From positions 1 through 10,366 of the forward strand of contig CAJVYO010000037.1 in assembly GCA_913009515.1 (NCBI GenBank): a DNA stretch of 10,366 nucleotides, in the 5' to 3' direction. Positions within the stretch are counted from its first letter, which is position 1. The number at the start of each line of letters is the position of its first letter. Position numbers and translations under genes: made by a program. Below are positions 1-6,705 of the stretch, piece by piece. The stretch comes from an uncultured Methylococcaceae bacterium (GTDB taxonomy: Bacteria > Pseudomonadota > Gammaproteobacteria > Methylococcales > Methylomonadaceae). The notes under the pieces are model-generated. The model did no database searches and was not told the DNA's origin. It saw nothing but the letters and a program-made list of their open reading frames with translations.

Positions 1-422
1 GCCGCTTCCATATCGTAAAGTACCGGTTCTAAATACTGTTCTTCAACCTGTAAAACCGTCATCACGTTAGCACTGTCGCACGGTATCTTCGCGACTAATT
101 GCGGATAATAACATTTGGCCTGATATGCATTAATAATTTTATCAGCAATGAACAAACTACCTACCGCATATTCTTTATGCCCTGCCACGCCAATATTAAT
201 CAGTATTGGTAATGTACTTGGCGGTGATAATGCCAGTAAATAAGCCACGCCAGCCGCCATTGCAGGCTGCCCGATGCCTGTCACAATAAGATGAATATTA
301 TCCTTTTGATACACTGAAAAAACATGTAAATCATGTCTTTTTTTTAGTTTAAAACAATCAATAAACGGCTTTGCTTCACAGGCTAACGCCGTAAATAAGT
401 AAATAGGCTGGGAAGATGGCAT
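1..422 (-). CDS. Nucleoside phosphorylase / nucleosidase-like protein, 3' end beyond the window
   Basis: This partial gene gives 140 complete codons read from an ATG at 422-420 and runs off the left edge without a stop. Its layout matches the purine nucleoside phosphorylase / MTA-SAH nucleosidase fold: an N-terminal ALACEAKP segment (residues 12-19), a TGIG turn (48-51), the strand-loop NIGVAGH (76-82), and DMEA (137-140), whose next codon begins GC and so is also Ala. The Met-Glu pair of that last motif contacts the ribose in characterised family members. Such enzymes cleave the N-glycosidic bond of purine nucleosides such as methylthioadenosine or S-adenosylhomocysteine; which substrate applies here cannot be told, and the catalytic acid nearer the C terminus is outside the window. 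The start lies 5 bases after the sirB2 stop and has no clear Shine-Dalgarno, so translational coupling is likely. It is the last visible gene of the ilvE-proC-yggT-sirB2 run. Confidence 0.72.
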   Translation of the reverse strand, partial: MPSSQPIYLFTALACEAKPFIDCFKLKKRHDLHVFSVYQKDNIHLIVTGIGQPAMAAGVAYLLALSPPSTLPILINIGVAGHKEYAVGSLFIADKIINAYQAKCYYPQLVAKIPCDSANVMTVLQVEEQYLEPVLYDMEA

Positions 423-427
423 ACGCG

Positions 428-781
428 TTATAAAAATCCATGCTTAGTCACAGCAATGATAAACATATAAGCAAAACAAGCTAATGCACCTAAAAAGGCG
501 AACCAACGTTTTTGTCCTTCTGCTCGCATACTGACCACACCTAAACCAACATAAGCCACTAGCAATATTATTTTGCTAATTACCCACATAAAATCGCCAT
601 CCAGCCAATTACCTTTAAATAATAAAGTGATACCCGTCACTAATAGCAAGGTATCGATAACATGCGGAGCAATTTTAAATAATTTACGCTGTAGTAAATC
701 AGACTTGAAATATGCCAATAAAAACCGTGCAATAAAACTACTAATCGCTAAGACGACAAATAATAAATGAACATGTTTCAT
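428..781 (-). CDS. sirB2: SirB2 family small integral membrane protein
   Basis: This 117-residue, strongly hydrophobic protein has about four membrane segments (roughly residues 4-24, 41-56, 64-84 and 92-112). It opens with KHVHLLFVVLAISSF and contains PHVIDTLLLVTG (39-50), W-V-I-S-K-I (66-71) and a basic RAEGQKRW loop (86-93), all typical of the SirB family of inner-membrane proteins. The family name comes from a locus reported to raise invasion-gene expression in Salmonella, but members occur in many free-living proteobacteria and their molecular job is unknown, so no virulence role should be read from the name. An AGGA Shine-Dalgarno overlaps the yggT stop nine bases before the ATG, and only 5 bases separate the two genes, so it belongs to the same transcript. 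Length is normal for the family. Confidence 0.85.
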   Translation of the reverse strand: MKHVHLLFVVLAISSFIARFLLAYFKSDLLQRKLFKIAPHVIDTLLLVTGITLLFKGNWLDGDFMWVISKIILLVAYVGLGVVSMRAEGQKRWFAFLGALACFAYMFIIAVTKHGFL

Positions 782-786
782 ATTAA

Positions 787-1362
787 TTATCCTACCAAGC
801 TTATTAATTCTTGTAACGGCGGTAAAATCAGCATTTTAGCTAATTGCAGCCCCATTAATGCAGCCAATGGCGATAAATCCACTCCGCCTAAATCAGGTAT
901 TAAACGACGACAAACAGATAAAACAGGTTCGGTTAAACTGTGAATTAAATTCGCTGCTGCTCCAAAATTCCCAGTATTAATCCAACTTAAAATAGCCCGG
1001 GCAAAAATAGCAAAAATAAACACATTCATCATTAAACTAATTAATTCATTTAATGATAAAAGGATTAAGGCAGCAAAACTAAACTGAATCCCCTTGAGTA
1101 ATAAAATAATGCCATCTGAGCCCATTTGTAAGCTCAGTAATAAAATAATAGAGGCGGTGTCTAATTTACCAATAGCAGGAATATGCCGTCTTAAAAAACG
1201 TAATGGGGGATGCGTTATTTTTACTAAAAATTGCGAAATAGGATTATAAAAATCACCGCCTACCCACTGCAATAAGAAACGTAATAAAACAGCTAAAATA
1301 TAGAATGAACTTAGCGTATCAATTAAAAAAATAGCCGGATTACTTAAATAATTTGCCCCCAT
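787..1362 (-). CDS. yggT: YggT family membrane protein with two YGGT repeats
   Basis: This 191-residue inner-membrane protein is built of two copies of the YGGT unit. Copy one covers about residues 14-90 with the signature R-F-L-L-Q-W-V followed by NPISQFLVKITHPPLRFLRR and IP-IG-LD (28-68). Copy two covers about 108-185 with ARAILSWI, LIHSLTEPVLSVCRRLIP and DLGGVDLSP (121-165). Each copy places a conserved amphipathic segment with a basic RR end between hydrophobic helices. The family is widespread and its role is not settled; links to osmotic tolerance, division and membrane organisation have been proposed. It follows proC with a 4-base gap, the usual neighbourhood, and its Shine-Dalgarno AGGAG lies in the last codons of proC, so the two are translated from one message. 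Confidence 0.92.
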   Translation of the reverse strand: MGANYLSNPAIFLIDTLSSFYILAVLLRFLLQWVGGDFYNPISQFLVKITHPPLRFLRRHIPAIGKLDTASIILLLSLQMGSDGIILLLKGIQFSFAALILLSLNELISLMMNVFIFAIFARAILSWINTGNFGAAANLIHSLTEPVLSVCRRLIPDLGGVDLSPLAALMGLQLAKMLILPPLQELISLVG

Positions 1363-1366
1363 AATA

Positions 1367-2188
1367 TTAAGCTCCTAATTCTTCAGATAAACTAATAGAA
1401 CGATCATGTGCCGATTTTAAAGCACGCTCAACTAAACCGTTAAAATCACCGTTAGCAAAGGTATTCAGTGCTTGCTCAGTGGTGCCATTAGGCGATGTGA
1501 CTCGTTGTCTTAACTCACTTGGTGATTCACCGGATTCAAGTGCAATTTTAGCTGCACCCAGTGCTGTTTGTTCAATTAAAATACGGGCTACATCATCACT
1601 TAACCCTAAACTTTTAGCAGAGGCTTCCATCGCTTCCATTAAAAGAAAAAAGTACGCAGGCCCACTACCTGAAATCGCGGTGACTGCATTCAGTTCATCT
1701 TCATCTTGAACCCAAACGGTAATACCCACTGAACGCATGATATTTTCAGCAAGATCATGCTGCTCATCATTCACATATTCATTCGCATGTAAGCCCGTTG
1801 CCCCTGTTTCAACTAGGGCAGGCGTATTAGGCATACAGCGTACAATCGCTTTATCATTGCCTAACCATGTGCTTAAGCTGCTTTGATTAATACCTGCTGC
1901 AATCGACACAATAAACGCCTTCGATTTTTTGAAGGTCTCATTCGCTTCAGTAATCACCTCTGCAATATGTTGTGGCTTAACCGCTAAGACCACCACATCG
2001 ACGGCATTAATTAATTGATGACTATCTTTCGCCACTTTTACTTTTAATAAACTAATATGATTGAGTGCATCTTCATTAATATCCGACACCCAAATTTTAT
2101 CAGCCGCATGACCACTACGAATCAGACCGCTAATTAAACTGGCAGCCATATTACCCGCACCGATAAAACCAATATTTTTTGTATTCAT
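1367..2188 (-). CDS. proC: Pyrroline-5-carboxylate reductase
   Basis: ProC reduces 1-pyrroline-5-carboxylate to L-proline with NAD(P)H, the last step of proline synthesis, in the cytoplasm. The 273-residue protein is full length for the family. It has the N-terminal dinucleotide-binding loop GFIGAGNMA (residues 7-15), VLAVKPQ (67-73), VSIAAGI (94-100), RCMPNTPA (117-124), the SGSGPAY segment (173-179) at the start of the dimerisation domain, and the signature VTSPNGTTEQAL (230-241) that forms part of the substrate site. All key residues are present. An AGGT about eleven bases before the ATG is the likely ribosome site. It lies 28 bases after ilvE and 4 bases before yggT. The usual upstream partner of proC-yggT, the PLP-binding gene yggS, is not here; ilvE is in that place. 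Confidence 0.97.
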   Translation of the reverse strand: MNTKNIGFIGAGNMAASLISGLIRSGHAADKIWVSDINEDALNHISLLKVKVAKDSHQLINAVDVVVLAVKPQHIAEVITEANETFKKSKAFIVSIAAGINQSSLSTWLGNDKAIVRCMPNTPALVETGATGLHANEYVNDEQHDLAENIMRSVGITVWVQDEDELNAVTAISGSGPAYFFLLMEAMEASAKSLGLSDDVARILIEQTALGAAKIALESGESPSELRQRVTSPNGTTEQALNTFANGDFNGLVERALKSAHDRSISLSEELGA

Positions 2189-2216
2189 TATTTATAACCT
2201 AAATTAAAGTATATTA

Positions 2217-3143
2217 TTATTTTACCAAAGCCAGCCATTCAGCATGATCATCACGGCGACCGTGTACATAATCAAAATACAGTGTTTGCAGTTTTTCAGT
2301 AATCGGGCCGCGTGTGCCATCGCCTATTTTGCGGTCATCATATTCACGAATCGGCGTGACTTCAGCGGCTGAACCGGTAAAGAACGCTTCATCAGCCACA
2401 TACACTTCATCACGACTAATGCGTTTGACTCTGACTTCTAAGCCCTGCTCTTCAGCAATGGTTAAAATAGTATCACGGGTAATACCTTCTAAAGCGGAGG
2501 TGGTTTCAGGTGTATAAAGCACCCCATCACGTACAATAAATAAATTTTCACCACTGCCTTCTGCGACAAAGCCTTCATGGTCGAGGAGCAATGCTTCATC
2601 ATAGCCTGCGCTCAGTGCTTCTTGTAATGCAAGAATAGAGTTAATATAGTTACCATTCGCTTTGGCTTTACACATGGTGCTATTAACATGGTTACGCGTA
2701 TAAGATGAAGTGCGGATACGAATGCCTTTTTCCATGCTTTCATCGCCTAAATAAGCCCCCCATTCCCATGCAGCAACCATCACATGTACTTTTAAATTAT
2801 CTGCACGTAAGCCCATACCTTCTGAACCATAAAAACACATGGAACGAATATAAGCACTGTCTAAATTATTATGATTAATTGCATCACGATGAGCCGCATT
2901 AATTTCCTCTTTAGAAAAAGGAATCTGCATATTTAAAATATGCGCGGAACGATATAAACGGTTGGTGTGTTCTTCCAATTTAAAAATCGCTGAGCCTTTG
3001 TCAGTATGATAAGCACGTAAACCTTCAAAAACACCAGCTCCATAATGCAAGGTATGCGTTAATACATGGACTTTGGCATCACGCCATTCTACCCATTGGC
3101 CATCCATCCAAATTTTTCCATCTCTATCATCCATTGTCATCAT
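2217..3143 (-). CDS. ilvE: Branched-chain amino acid aminotransferase
   Basis: IlvE is a PLP enzyme (fold type IV) that transfers the amino group between glutamate and the 2-keto acids of leucine, isoleucine and valine, the last step of their synthesis. The 308-residue length is typical of bacterial IlvE. Visible motifs are the N-terminal HTLHYGAGVFEGLRAY (residues 30-45), the PLP-lysine segment KAKANGNY with K161 as the Schiff-base residue, GFVAEGSGENLF (191-202) and the phosphate-binding region LEGITRDTIL. The protein begins Met-Met-Thr-Met; the first ATG is preferred because AAGG lies nine bases upstream, but the second or fourth codon could also serve. It is the first gene of the minus-strand run and is divergent from the cytochrome-like gene, with a 137-base shared upstream region. 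I see no branched-chain leader peptide or attenuator there. Confidence 0.96.
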   Translation of the reverse strand: MMTMDDRDGKIWMDGQWVEWRDAKVHVLTHTLHYGAGVFEGLRAYHTDKGSAIFKLEEHTNRLYRSAHILNMQIPFSKEEINAAHRDAINHNNLDSAYIRSMCFYGSEGMGLRADNLKVHVMVAAWEWGAYLGDESMEKGIRIRTSSYTRNHVNSTMCKAKANGNYINSILALQEALSAGYDEALLLDHEGFVAEGSGENLFIVRDGVLYTPETTSALEGITRDTILTIAEEQGLEVRVKRISRDEVYVADEAFFTGSAAEVTPIREYDDRKIGDGTRGPITEKLQTLYFDYVHGRRDDHAEWLALVK

Positions 3144-3217
3144 ATATTATTGCCTTAATTCTGTAGATTATGTTTATGAATTGTGTCGCTAAAATGCGTA
3201 TTATTATGCGATGAATT

Positions 3218-3247
3218 TTACCTGAAAAGCAGAAGATAAGCTAAAAT
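3218..3247 (+). promoter_or_regulatory. Possible sigma70 promoter for the membrane heme protein gene
   Basis: TAAAAT at 3242-3247 resembles a -10 box and TTACCT at 3218-3223 is a weak -35 at an 18-base spacing, which would start transcription about 25 bases before the ATG at 3281. The region is AT-rich, so chance matches are common. The opposing ilvE promoter should also lie in 3144-3280, but no clear pair of boxes stands out on that strand. Confidence 0.3.
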
Positions 3248-3280
3248 GAGATTTTTTCTTATTCAAAATAATATTCTATT

Positions 3281-4159
3281 ATGCCCACCTCAAAAATCGA
3301 ATTAAAGGCGCTAGATACCCCTTTAAAAGTTCTCTTTACAGGCTATTTAACCACGGTTGCTATTGGTTATGTTTTTGCCTTGATTCAAATCCTATTCACT
3401 CACGGAATGGCTGATGGAAAACTAGGACTATCTATTGATGATATTGTTTATAGTTATTACGGTAACCGCTCAGGTACCTTATTAGAAAATAAACTCAATG
3501 GCTCTATGAAGGGCAAGGCGACAGAAGAAGAAAACTTTGTCATTATGCAGTGGGCTCGTGATGGCGGTGGACAAACCGATTACGTTAATCATGGTGTTAA
3601 AAAGATTATTGAGACCAAATGTGAAATATGTCATAACGAAAATGCCAGCGGTATTCCTGATTTTGGTGAATTTTCAGAATTACATGAAACTACTTTAGAA
3701 GATGAAGGAGCTACTTTCTCATCATTAACCCGTGTATCGCATATTCATTTATTCGGTATTAGTTTTATCTTTATGTTTGTGGGGCTTATTTTTAGCTTTG
3801 CGAGTACCGTGCCAAGTAAATATAAAAGTATTGCCATTGGTATGCCTTATGCCTTTTTAGCTATTGATATTTTATCGTGGTGGTTAACTAAGTTACACCC
3901 CATGTTTGCTATATTAGTAATGGTGGCGGGTTCAGGTATGGGCTTTTCATTTGCGTTTATGTGGCTGATGTCAGTGAAAGAAATGTGGTTTATGAATAAC
4001 CCGTGTTTTTCAGATCCTGATTCACCGTGTGCAAAACGCTTAAAAGCCATGATTGAAGTGATGTCGACCGTTATGCAGTTTTTCTGGAAAATAACAGGGA
4101 CACAAATCTTGAAGTTAATGGGTATAGGCTTTAAATGGTTATATTCAAAAATGAAGTAA
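3281..4159 (+). CDS. Membrane protein with a single periplasmic c-type heme motif, function unknown
   Basis: The 292-residue protein has four predicted membrane helices, about residues 16-40, 155-176, 183-201 and 207-231. Between helices one and two is a 115-residue loop holding CEICH (114-118), a CxxCH motif for covalent attachment of one heme c. Basic residues in the helix 2-3 loop (PSKYK) and in the C-terminal tail place both in the cytoplasm, so the heme loop should face the periplasm as cytochrome c maturation requires. Other striking segments are YSYYGNRSGT (58-66), SHIHLFG (153-159) with two His at the start of helix 2, and SWWLTKLHP (199-207). The His residues could bind a metal or a second heme, which is inference. 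I believe similar proteins occur in other proteobacteria, but I do not know a proven function; electron transfer or redox sensing is a fair guess. No good Shine-Dalgarno precedes the ATG. It ends at two successive hairpins. Confidence 0.85.
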   Translation: MPTSKIELKALDTPLKVLFTGYLTTVAIGYVFALIQILFTHGMADGKLGLSIDDIVYSYYGNRSGTLLENKLNGSMKGKATEEENFVIMQWARDGGGQTDYVNHGVKKIIETKCEICHNENASGIPDFGEFSELHETTLEDEGATFSSLTRVSHIHLFGISFIFMFVGLIFSFASTVPSKYKSIAIGMPYAFLAIDILSWWLTKLHPMFAILVMVAGSGMGFSFAFMWLMSVKEMWFMNNPCFSDPDSPCAKRLKAMIEVMSTVMQFFWKITGTQILKLMGIGFKWLYSKMK

Positions 4160-4175
4160 AACGGATGAAATAAAG

Positions 4176-4201
4176 ACAGGCTATCTTAATCGATAGCTTG
4201 T
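4176..4201 (+). terminator. AT-rich hairpin just after the heme-protein gene
   Basis: A 10-base-pair stem (4176-4185 with 4192-4201, one G-U pair) closes on a 6-base loop and is followed by the T-containing stretch TTAATACTTTT. It may be a weak terminator or an RNA 3'-end stabiliser before the strong terminator 20 bases further on. Confidence 0.45.
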
Positions 4202-4220
4202 TTAATACTTTTCGTTAGAC

Positions 4221-4256
4221 AAAAAAAAGCCCAAGAACAATGCTTGGGCTTTTTTT
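4221..4256. terminator. Strong bidirectional intrinsic terminator
   Basis: GCCCAAG (4229-4235) pairs with CTTGGGC (4243-4249) around a 7-base loop. Eight As precede the left arm and seven Ts follow the right arm, so a rho-independent terminator forms in both directions. It sits exactly between the plus-strand heme-protein gene and the minus-strand lipoprotein gene and should end both transcripts. Confidence 0.93.
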
Positions 4257-4276
4257 ATTTTTATAGTCAGTTAAAA

Positions 4277-4390
4277 CTATAAAGAAATAGTGCTTGATAC
4301 TTTTTGCTTGCTGCCATTAGGATCATCCATACAACCCGTTACACCAATTAACATCAAAGAAATAGCAAGTAGTGATAATACTTTTTTCAT
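4277..4390 (-). CDS. Small lipoprotein, 37 residues, function unknown
   Basis: A short reading frame encodes a textbook lipoprotein precursor. It has a basic start (MKK), a hydrophobic stretch from residue 4 to about 17, and the lipobox V-T-G-C with Cys20 as the acylation site. The mature part is only 18 residues and begins CMDDPNGSKQK. Residue +2 after the Cys is Met, not Asp, so by the enterobacterial Lol rule it would move to the outer membrane; that rule may not hold exactly here. A near-perfect Shine-Dalgarno (AAGGAGGAT, core 4396-4400) stands five bases before the ATG, a sigma70-like promoter lies further upstream, and a strong terminator follows 20 bases after the stop. These signals argue that it is a real gene despite its size. 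It resembles the small lipoproteins often found in proteobacterial genomes, but I cannot assign it to a named family. Confidence 0.8.
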   Translation of the reverse strand: MKKVLSLLAISLMLIGVTGCMDDPNGSKQKVSSTISL

Positions 4391-4456
4391 GTCATCCTCC
4401 TTAAGGATATTTTTTATTATTATTTTGCTGTACCTAAAGTTGTAAAGTACGTGCAT

Positions 4457-4485
4457 TTTATATCATGGGAATAGTTTTGATGCAA
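4457..4485 (-). promoter_or_regulatory. Sigma70-like promoter of the small lipoprotein gene
   Basis: Reading the minus strand, TTGCAT (4485-4480) and TATAAA (4462-4457) are separated by exactly 17 bases. This would start transcription about 60 bases before the lipoprotein ATG. The -35 overlaps one copy of a short direct repeat. Confidence 0.55.
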
Positions 4486-4515
4486 CACCATTTATTGTTT
4501 AGGCAACACTTTATT
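4482..4515. repeat. Short imperfect direct repeat at the 3' end of the HTTM gene
   Basis: GCAACAC followed by TTTATT occurs twice, at 4482-4496 (with CA inserted between the parts) and 4503-4515. The copies start 21 bases apart, two helical turns. The first overlaps the -35 box of the lipoprotein promoter and the second enters the last codons of the HTTM-DCC gene. An operator is possible; chance in AT-rich DNA is also possible. Confidence 0.3.
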
Positions 4516-6457
4516 TAAGCACTTTATTATAACTATCTGTTTTATCAATTACTTCCCATAATTTTGTTAAATCAATCTTAAACTGTTTATTTTCCCAAAT
4601 TGCGGTGCCTACATCTTGCCACTTTCCAGACAAATTAGCCTCTCGTAAGTTAGGCTGCCACTGGGCTGGCAAGGTAATACGCTTATGTTTGATGATAAAA
4701 TGGGCTTGATTAAGGTTAAGTCCTATTTTAGTTCCCCAAAAGGCACTCACCTTCATAATAAATTTTTCTAATCTATTAGCATTGATATTAGGCGTGACCG
4801 CTATATTCGCCCACATCGAATGCACCCGCCCCCAATTCGGTGCCAACATTCGTCCCTGCTGATTAACAAAAGGTAGCCACTGCTCTTTACCGTTAGCATC
4901 AAGATAAGTAATCGCTAATAAATCATCATAACCTTCAAAATGATCATGCAAATACAAAGCATGCGGCGTAATACCTAAAAACGTGGTGGATAACATCAGT
5001 ATTGAATTACTAAGCCCTAATACTTGTGTTGCAATAGGGTTATTAAGCTGCTTTAAATCATAAAAACGGTATAAAAAACCATAATGCACACTGCTATTGA
5101 GTTGTAAGATTACCAATACCATAAAAATTTTAGTCAGCCTAAATTTAAACTGTTTCGGTTTTTTACTGGCATACTGCTCAAAAATACGCGTATATAAATC
5201 GACAGGATAGGCTTTAGTGATAAGCTTTGCCGGTAAACAGCTATCATCACAACTGATACGTTCACGATTTTTCGCAATACGCGCATAAACTTTATTCGCT
5301 ATTTGATACACCACTGGCAAACGCAGACACAAGGCAGGTAACATCAAATAACGCATTGTTAAGCCAATTTGAATATAAGTATCGACCCCGGAATAAACTT
5401 TCCCCTGCAAATCGACCGCATATAAATCATTTAATAAGCTTTCTTGGCTATACGATTTTAATTCACTGACAGATTCAGCATGATTTTGTAAATCTTTAAA
5501 ACTAACACCGTTGAATATATCAAAATGGTTAATAATCATCGCGGTGCGATTGCACAAAGGGCAGTCGCCATCATAATAAACATTAAGCTGTGGTGTTGCG
5601 TGACTGAAAAAATTGCCTAGGGTTTGCCACCATGAAAAAGGCACCATTAAGCTATAAACCGCCAACATACCTAGACCAAACGGGTAAATATTAAAACTAA
5701 TGGTGATGCCAAAATGTAATCCCGCCCCCACGAATAAAAAGATAGGGCGAAAACGACGTCGAAAAAATAAAAAGATAAAACTAAATTGAAACACTAAAAT
5801 TAAATAGCCAATACTTTTCTGTGTGATTTCACTGTTTAACAGCCATGATAAATCGAGTACCGAAATATAATAAGGCATAGACGACGGCAGCCAACCGCCT
5901 AAACCATTCAGCCAATGGGGAGCAAAAACTTTATGCACTGCAGAATCTAAATACAGAAACCCTAAACAGACTAACACCGGTAATAATAAACTTAATGCAT
6001 TGGTTGTTGTCGGTAATTGCGGCTTATCTTGATACTTAAACTGGAGCTTATGCACTAAATTATCCAGTGATAAACTCCGCCCAATCGGCATAAAAATAAG
6101 AAAAAAGCCGACACCAATCATAAATAAATCAAAGCCGCCATCAAAATCACGATGCATTGGCGTGAAATTGACAAAAACAATCCAAAAAATATAATTTGCA
6201 ATAATAGCTTGCTGACTGCGATAGCCTGTCATAACCGCTGCTGCAACAAGCCCCCAAAGCCCTAAAAATAGCGGAATCATAGGAAATTCCACATCAATAA
6301 ACGGAATCGGGTCAAAAATTAAATGCCGAAAGAAAAACAAAAAACAAATTTCTTGCAAGGCAATTAAGCCATATAAAATACGAAAGAAACCAATAATAAA
6401 GGCAGGAGCAGACCGTTGATGGTAGCGCTCTATACTATTAGAAATAACACGTAACAT
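4511..6457 (-). CDS. HTTM (vitamin K-dependent carboxylase-like) and DCC (DUF393) domain fusion membrane protein
   Basis: Numbered from the start chosen here (648 residues), residues about 15-285 form a multi-helix HTTM domain of the vitamin K-dependent gamma-carboxylase-like family. It contains S-A-V-H-K-V-F-A-P-H-W-L-N-G (172-185, with K176) and H-F-G-I-T-I (248-253), at places where the family usually has conserved Lys and His. Next is a DCC/DUF393 domain, a thioredoxin-like fold that opens YYDGDCPLCNR (294-304; Cys299 and Cys302) and continues to about residue 420. One more membrane helix (about 441-456) leads into a soluble C-terminal region with GITPHALYLHDHF and LPFVNQQGRM. A thiol redox role for the CPLC site is likely; no substrate is known. 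The first ATG (6487) would add ten residues, but it has no Shine-Dalgarno and lies three bases after a perfect TATAAT; the ATG at 6457 has GAG six bases upstream. The gene stands alone apart from the lipoprotein downstream. Confidence 0.85.
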   Translation of the reverse strand: MLRVISNSIERYHQRSAPAFIIGFFRILYGLIALQEICFLFFFRHLIFDPIPFIDVEFPMIPLFLGLWGLVAAAVMTGYRSQQAIIANYIFWIVFVNFTPMHRDFDGGFDLFMIGVGFFLIFMPIGRSLSLDNLVHKLQFKYQDKPQLPTTTNALSLLLPVLVCLGFLYLDSAVHKVFAPHWLNGLGGWLPSSMPYYISVLDLSWLLNSEITQKSIGYLILVFQFSFIFLFFRRRFRPIFLFVGAGLHFGITISFNIYPFGLGMLAVYSLMVPFSWWQTLGNFFSHATPQLNVYYDGDCPLCNRTAMIINHFDIFNGVSFKDLQNHAESVSELKSYSQESLLNDLYAVDLQGKVYSGVDTYIQIGLTMRYLMLPALCLRLPVVYQIANKVYARIAKNRERISCDDSCLPAKLITKAYPVDLYTRIFEQYASKKPKQFKFRLTKIFMVLVILQLNSSVHYGFLYRFYDLKQLNNPIATQVLGLSNSILMLSTTFLGITPHALYLHDHFEGYDDLLAITYLDANGKEQWLPFVNQQGRMLAPNWGRVHSMWANIAVTPNINANRLEKFIMKVSAFWGTKIGLNLNQAHFIIKHKRITLPAQWQPNLREANLSGKWQDVGTAIWENKQFKIDLTKLWEVIDKTDSYNKVLK

Positions 6458-6489
6458 AGTAAACTCAATATCCAAATAAAAGGTCATAA

Positions 6490-6495
6490 ATTATA
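6490..6495 (-). promoter_or_regulatory. Consensus -10 box next to the HTTM-DCC start
   Basis: TATAAT is read on the minus strand three bases before the first possible ATG at 6487. A transcript from it would begin near 6483, inside that ATG region, and leave about 26 bases of leader before the ATG at 6457. No convincing -35 box is at the right distance, so the promoter is tentative. Confidence 0.4.
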
Positions 6496-6593
6496 ATGTA
6501 AATAATAAATTGCAGTTTATTTTTACTAAAATAGTTTAAGTAAATACCCCTACTTTCAAGCACTCATTTTAGGGTAACATCCCTTATTTTTCC

Positions 6594-6621
6594 TTATCTT
6601 GTATGTTAAAAGCTGTATAAT
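6594..6621 (+). promoter_or_regulatory. Likely sigma70 promoter of the cold-shock-domain gene
   Basis: A perfect TATAAT lies at 6616-6621, with a poor -35 (TTATCT, 6594-6599) 16 bases upstream. Transcription would begin near 6628 and give a leader of about 87 bases, long enough for RNA structure such as is known in cspA-type messages. Confidence 0.5.
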
Positions 6622-6642
6622 TTAACTATTGCATTGTAAAAC

Positions 6643-6705
6643 CCTATCTGCGTTAAAAATAGGCAAACTTAAAAATCAATGGCATTTACTCATGGATAAA
6701 ATAGG
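6643..6705 (+). promoter_or_regulatory. Possible alternative hairpins in the cold-shock-gene leader
   Basis: CCTAT at 6643-6647 can pair with ATAGG at 6659-6663 or with a second ATAGG at 6701-6705. The second pairing extends by two A-T pairs past a bulged C and covers the AGG nearest the ATG at 6715. The stems are short, so this is only a candidate for temperature- or protein-responsive control. Confidence 0.2.

Noticed and set aside
573..770. Plus-strand frame inside sirB2, and similar short frames inside proC, ilvE, the heme-protein gene, aroQ and accC
   Set aside because: All lie wholly inside well-supported genes on the other strand and have no ribosome site or recognisable motif.
428..781. 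Virulence regulation suggested by the SirB2 name
   Set aside because: The family is found widely in free-living bacteria, and no secretion system or invasion gene is in the window.
3144..3280. Leader-peptide attenuator or T-box upstream of ilvE
   Set aside because: There is no run of Ile, Leu or Val codons after a start, and no terminator/antiterminator pair in the 137 bases between the divergent genes.
4511..6457. True vitamin K-dependent glutamate carboxylase
   Set aside because: Only the membrane fold is shared; no substrate protein or carboxylation recognition site is visible, so the activity cannot be claimed.
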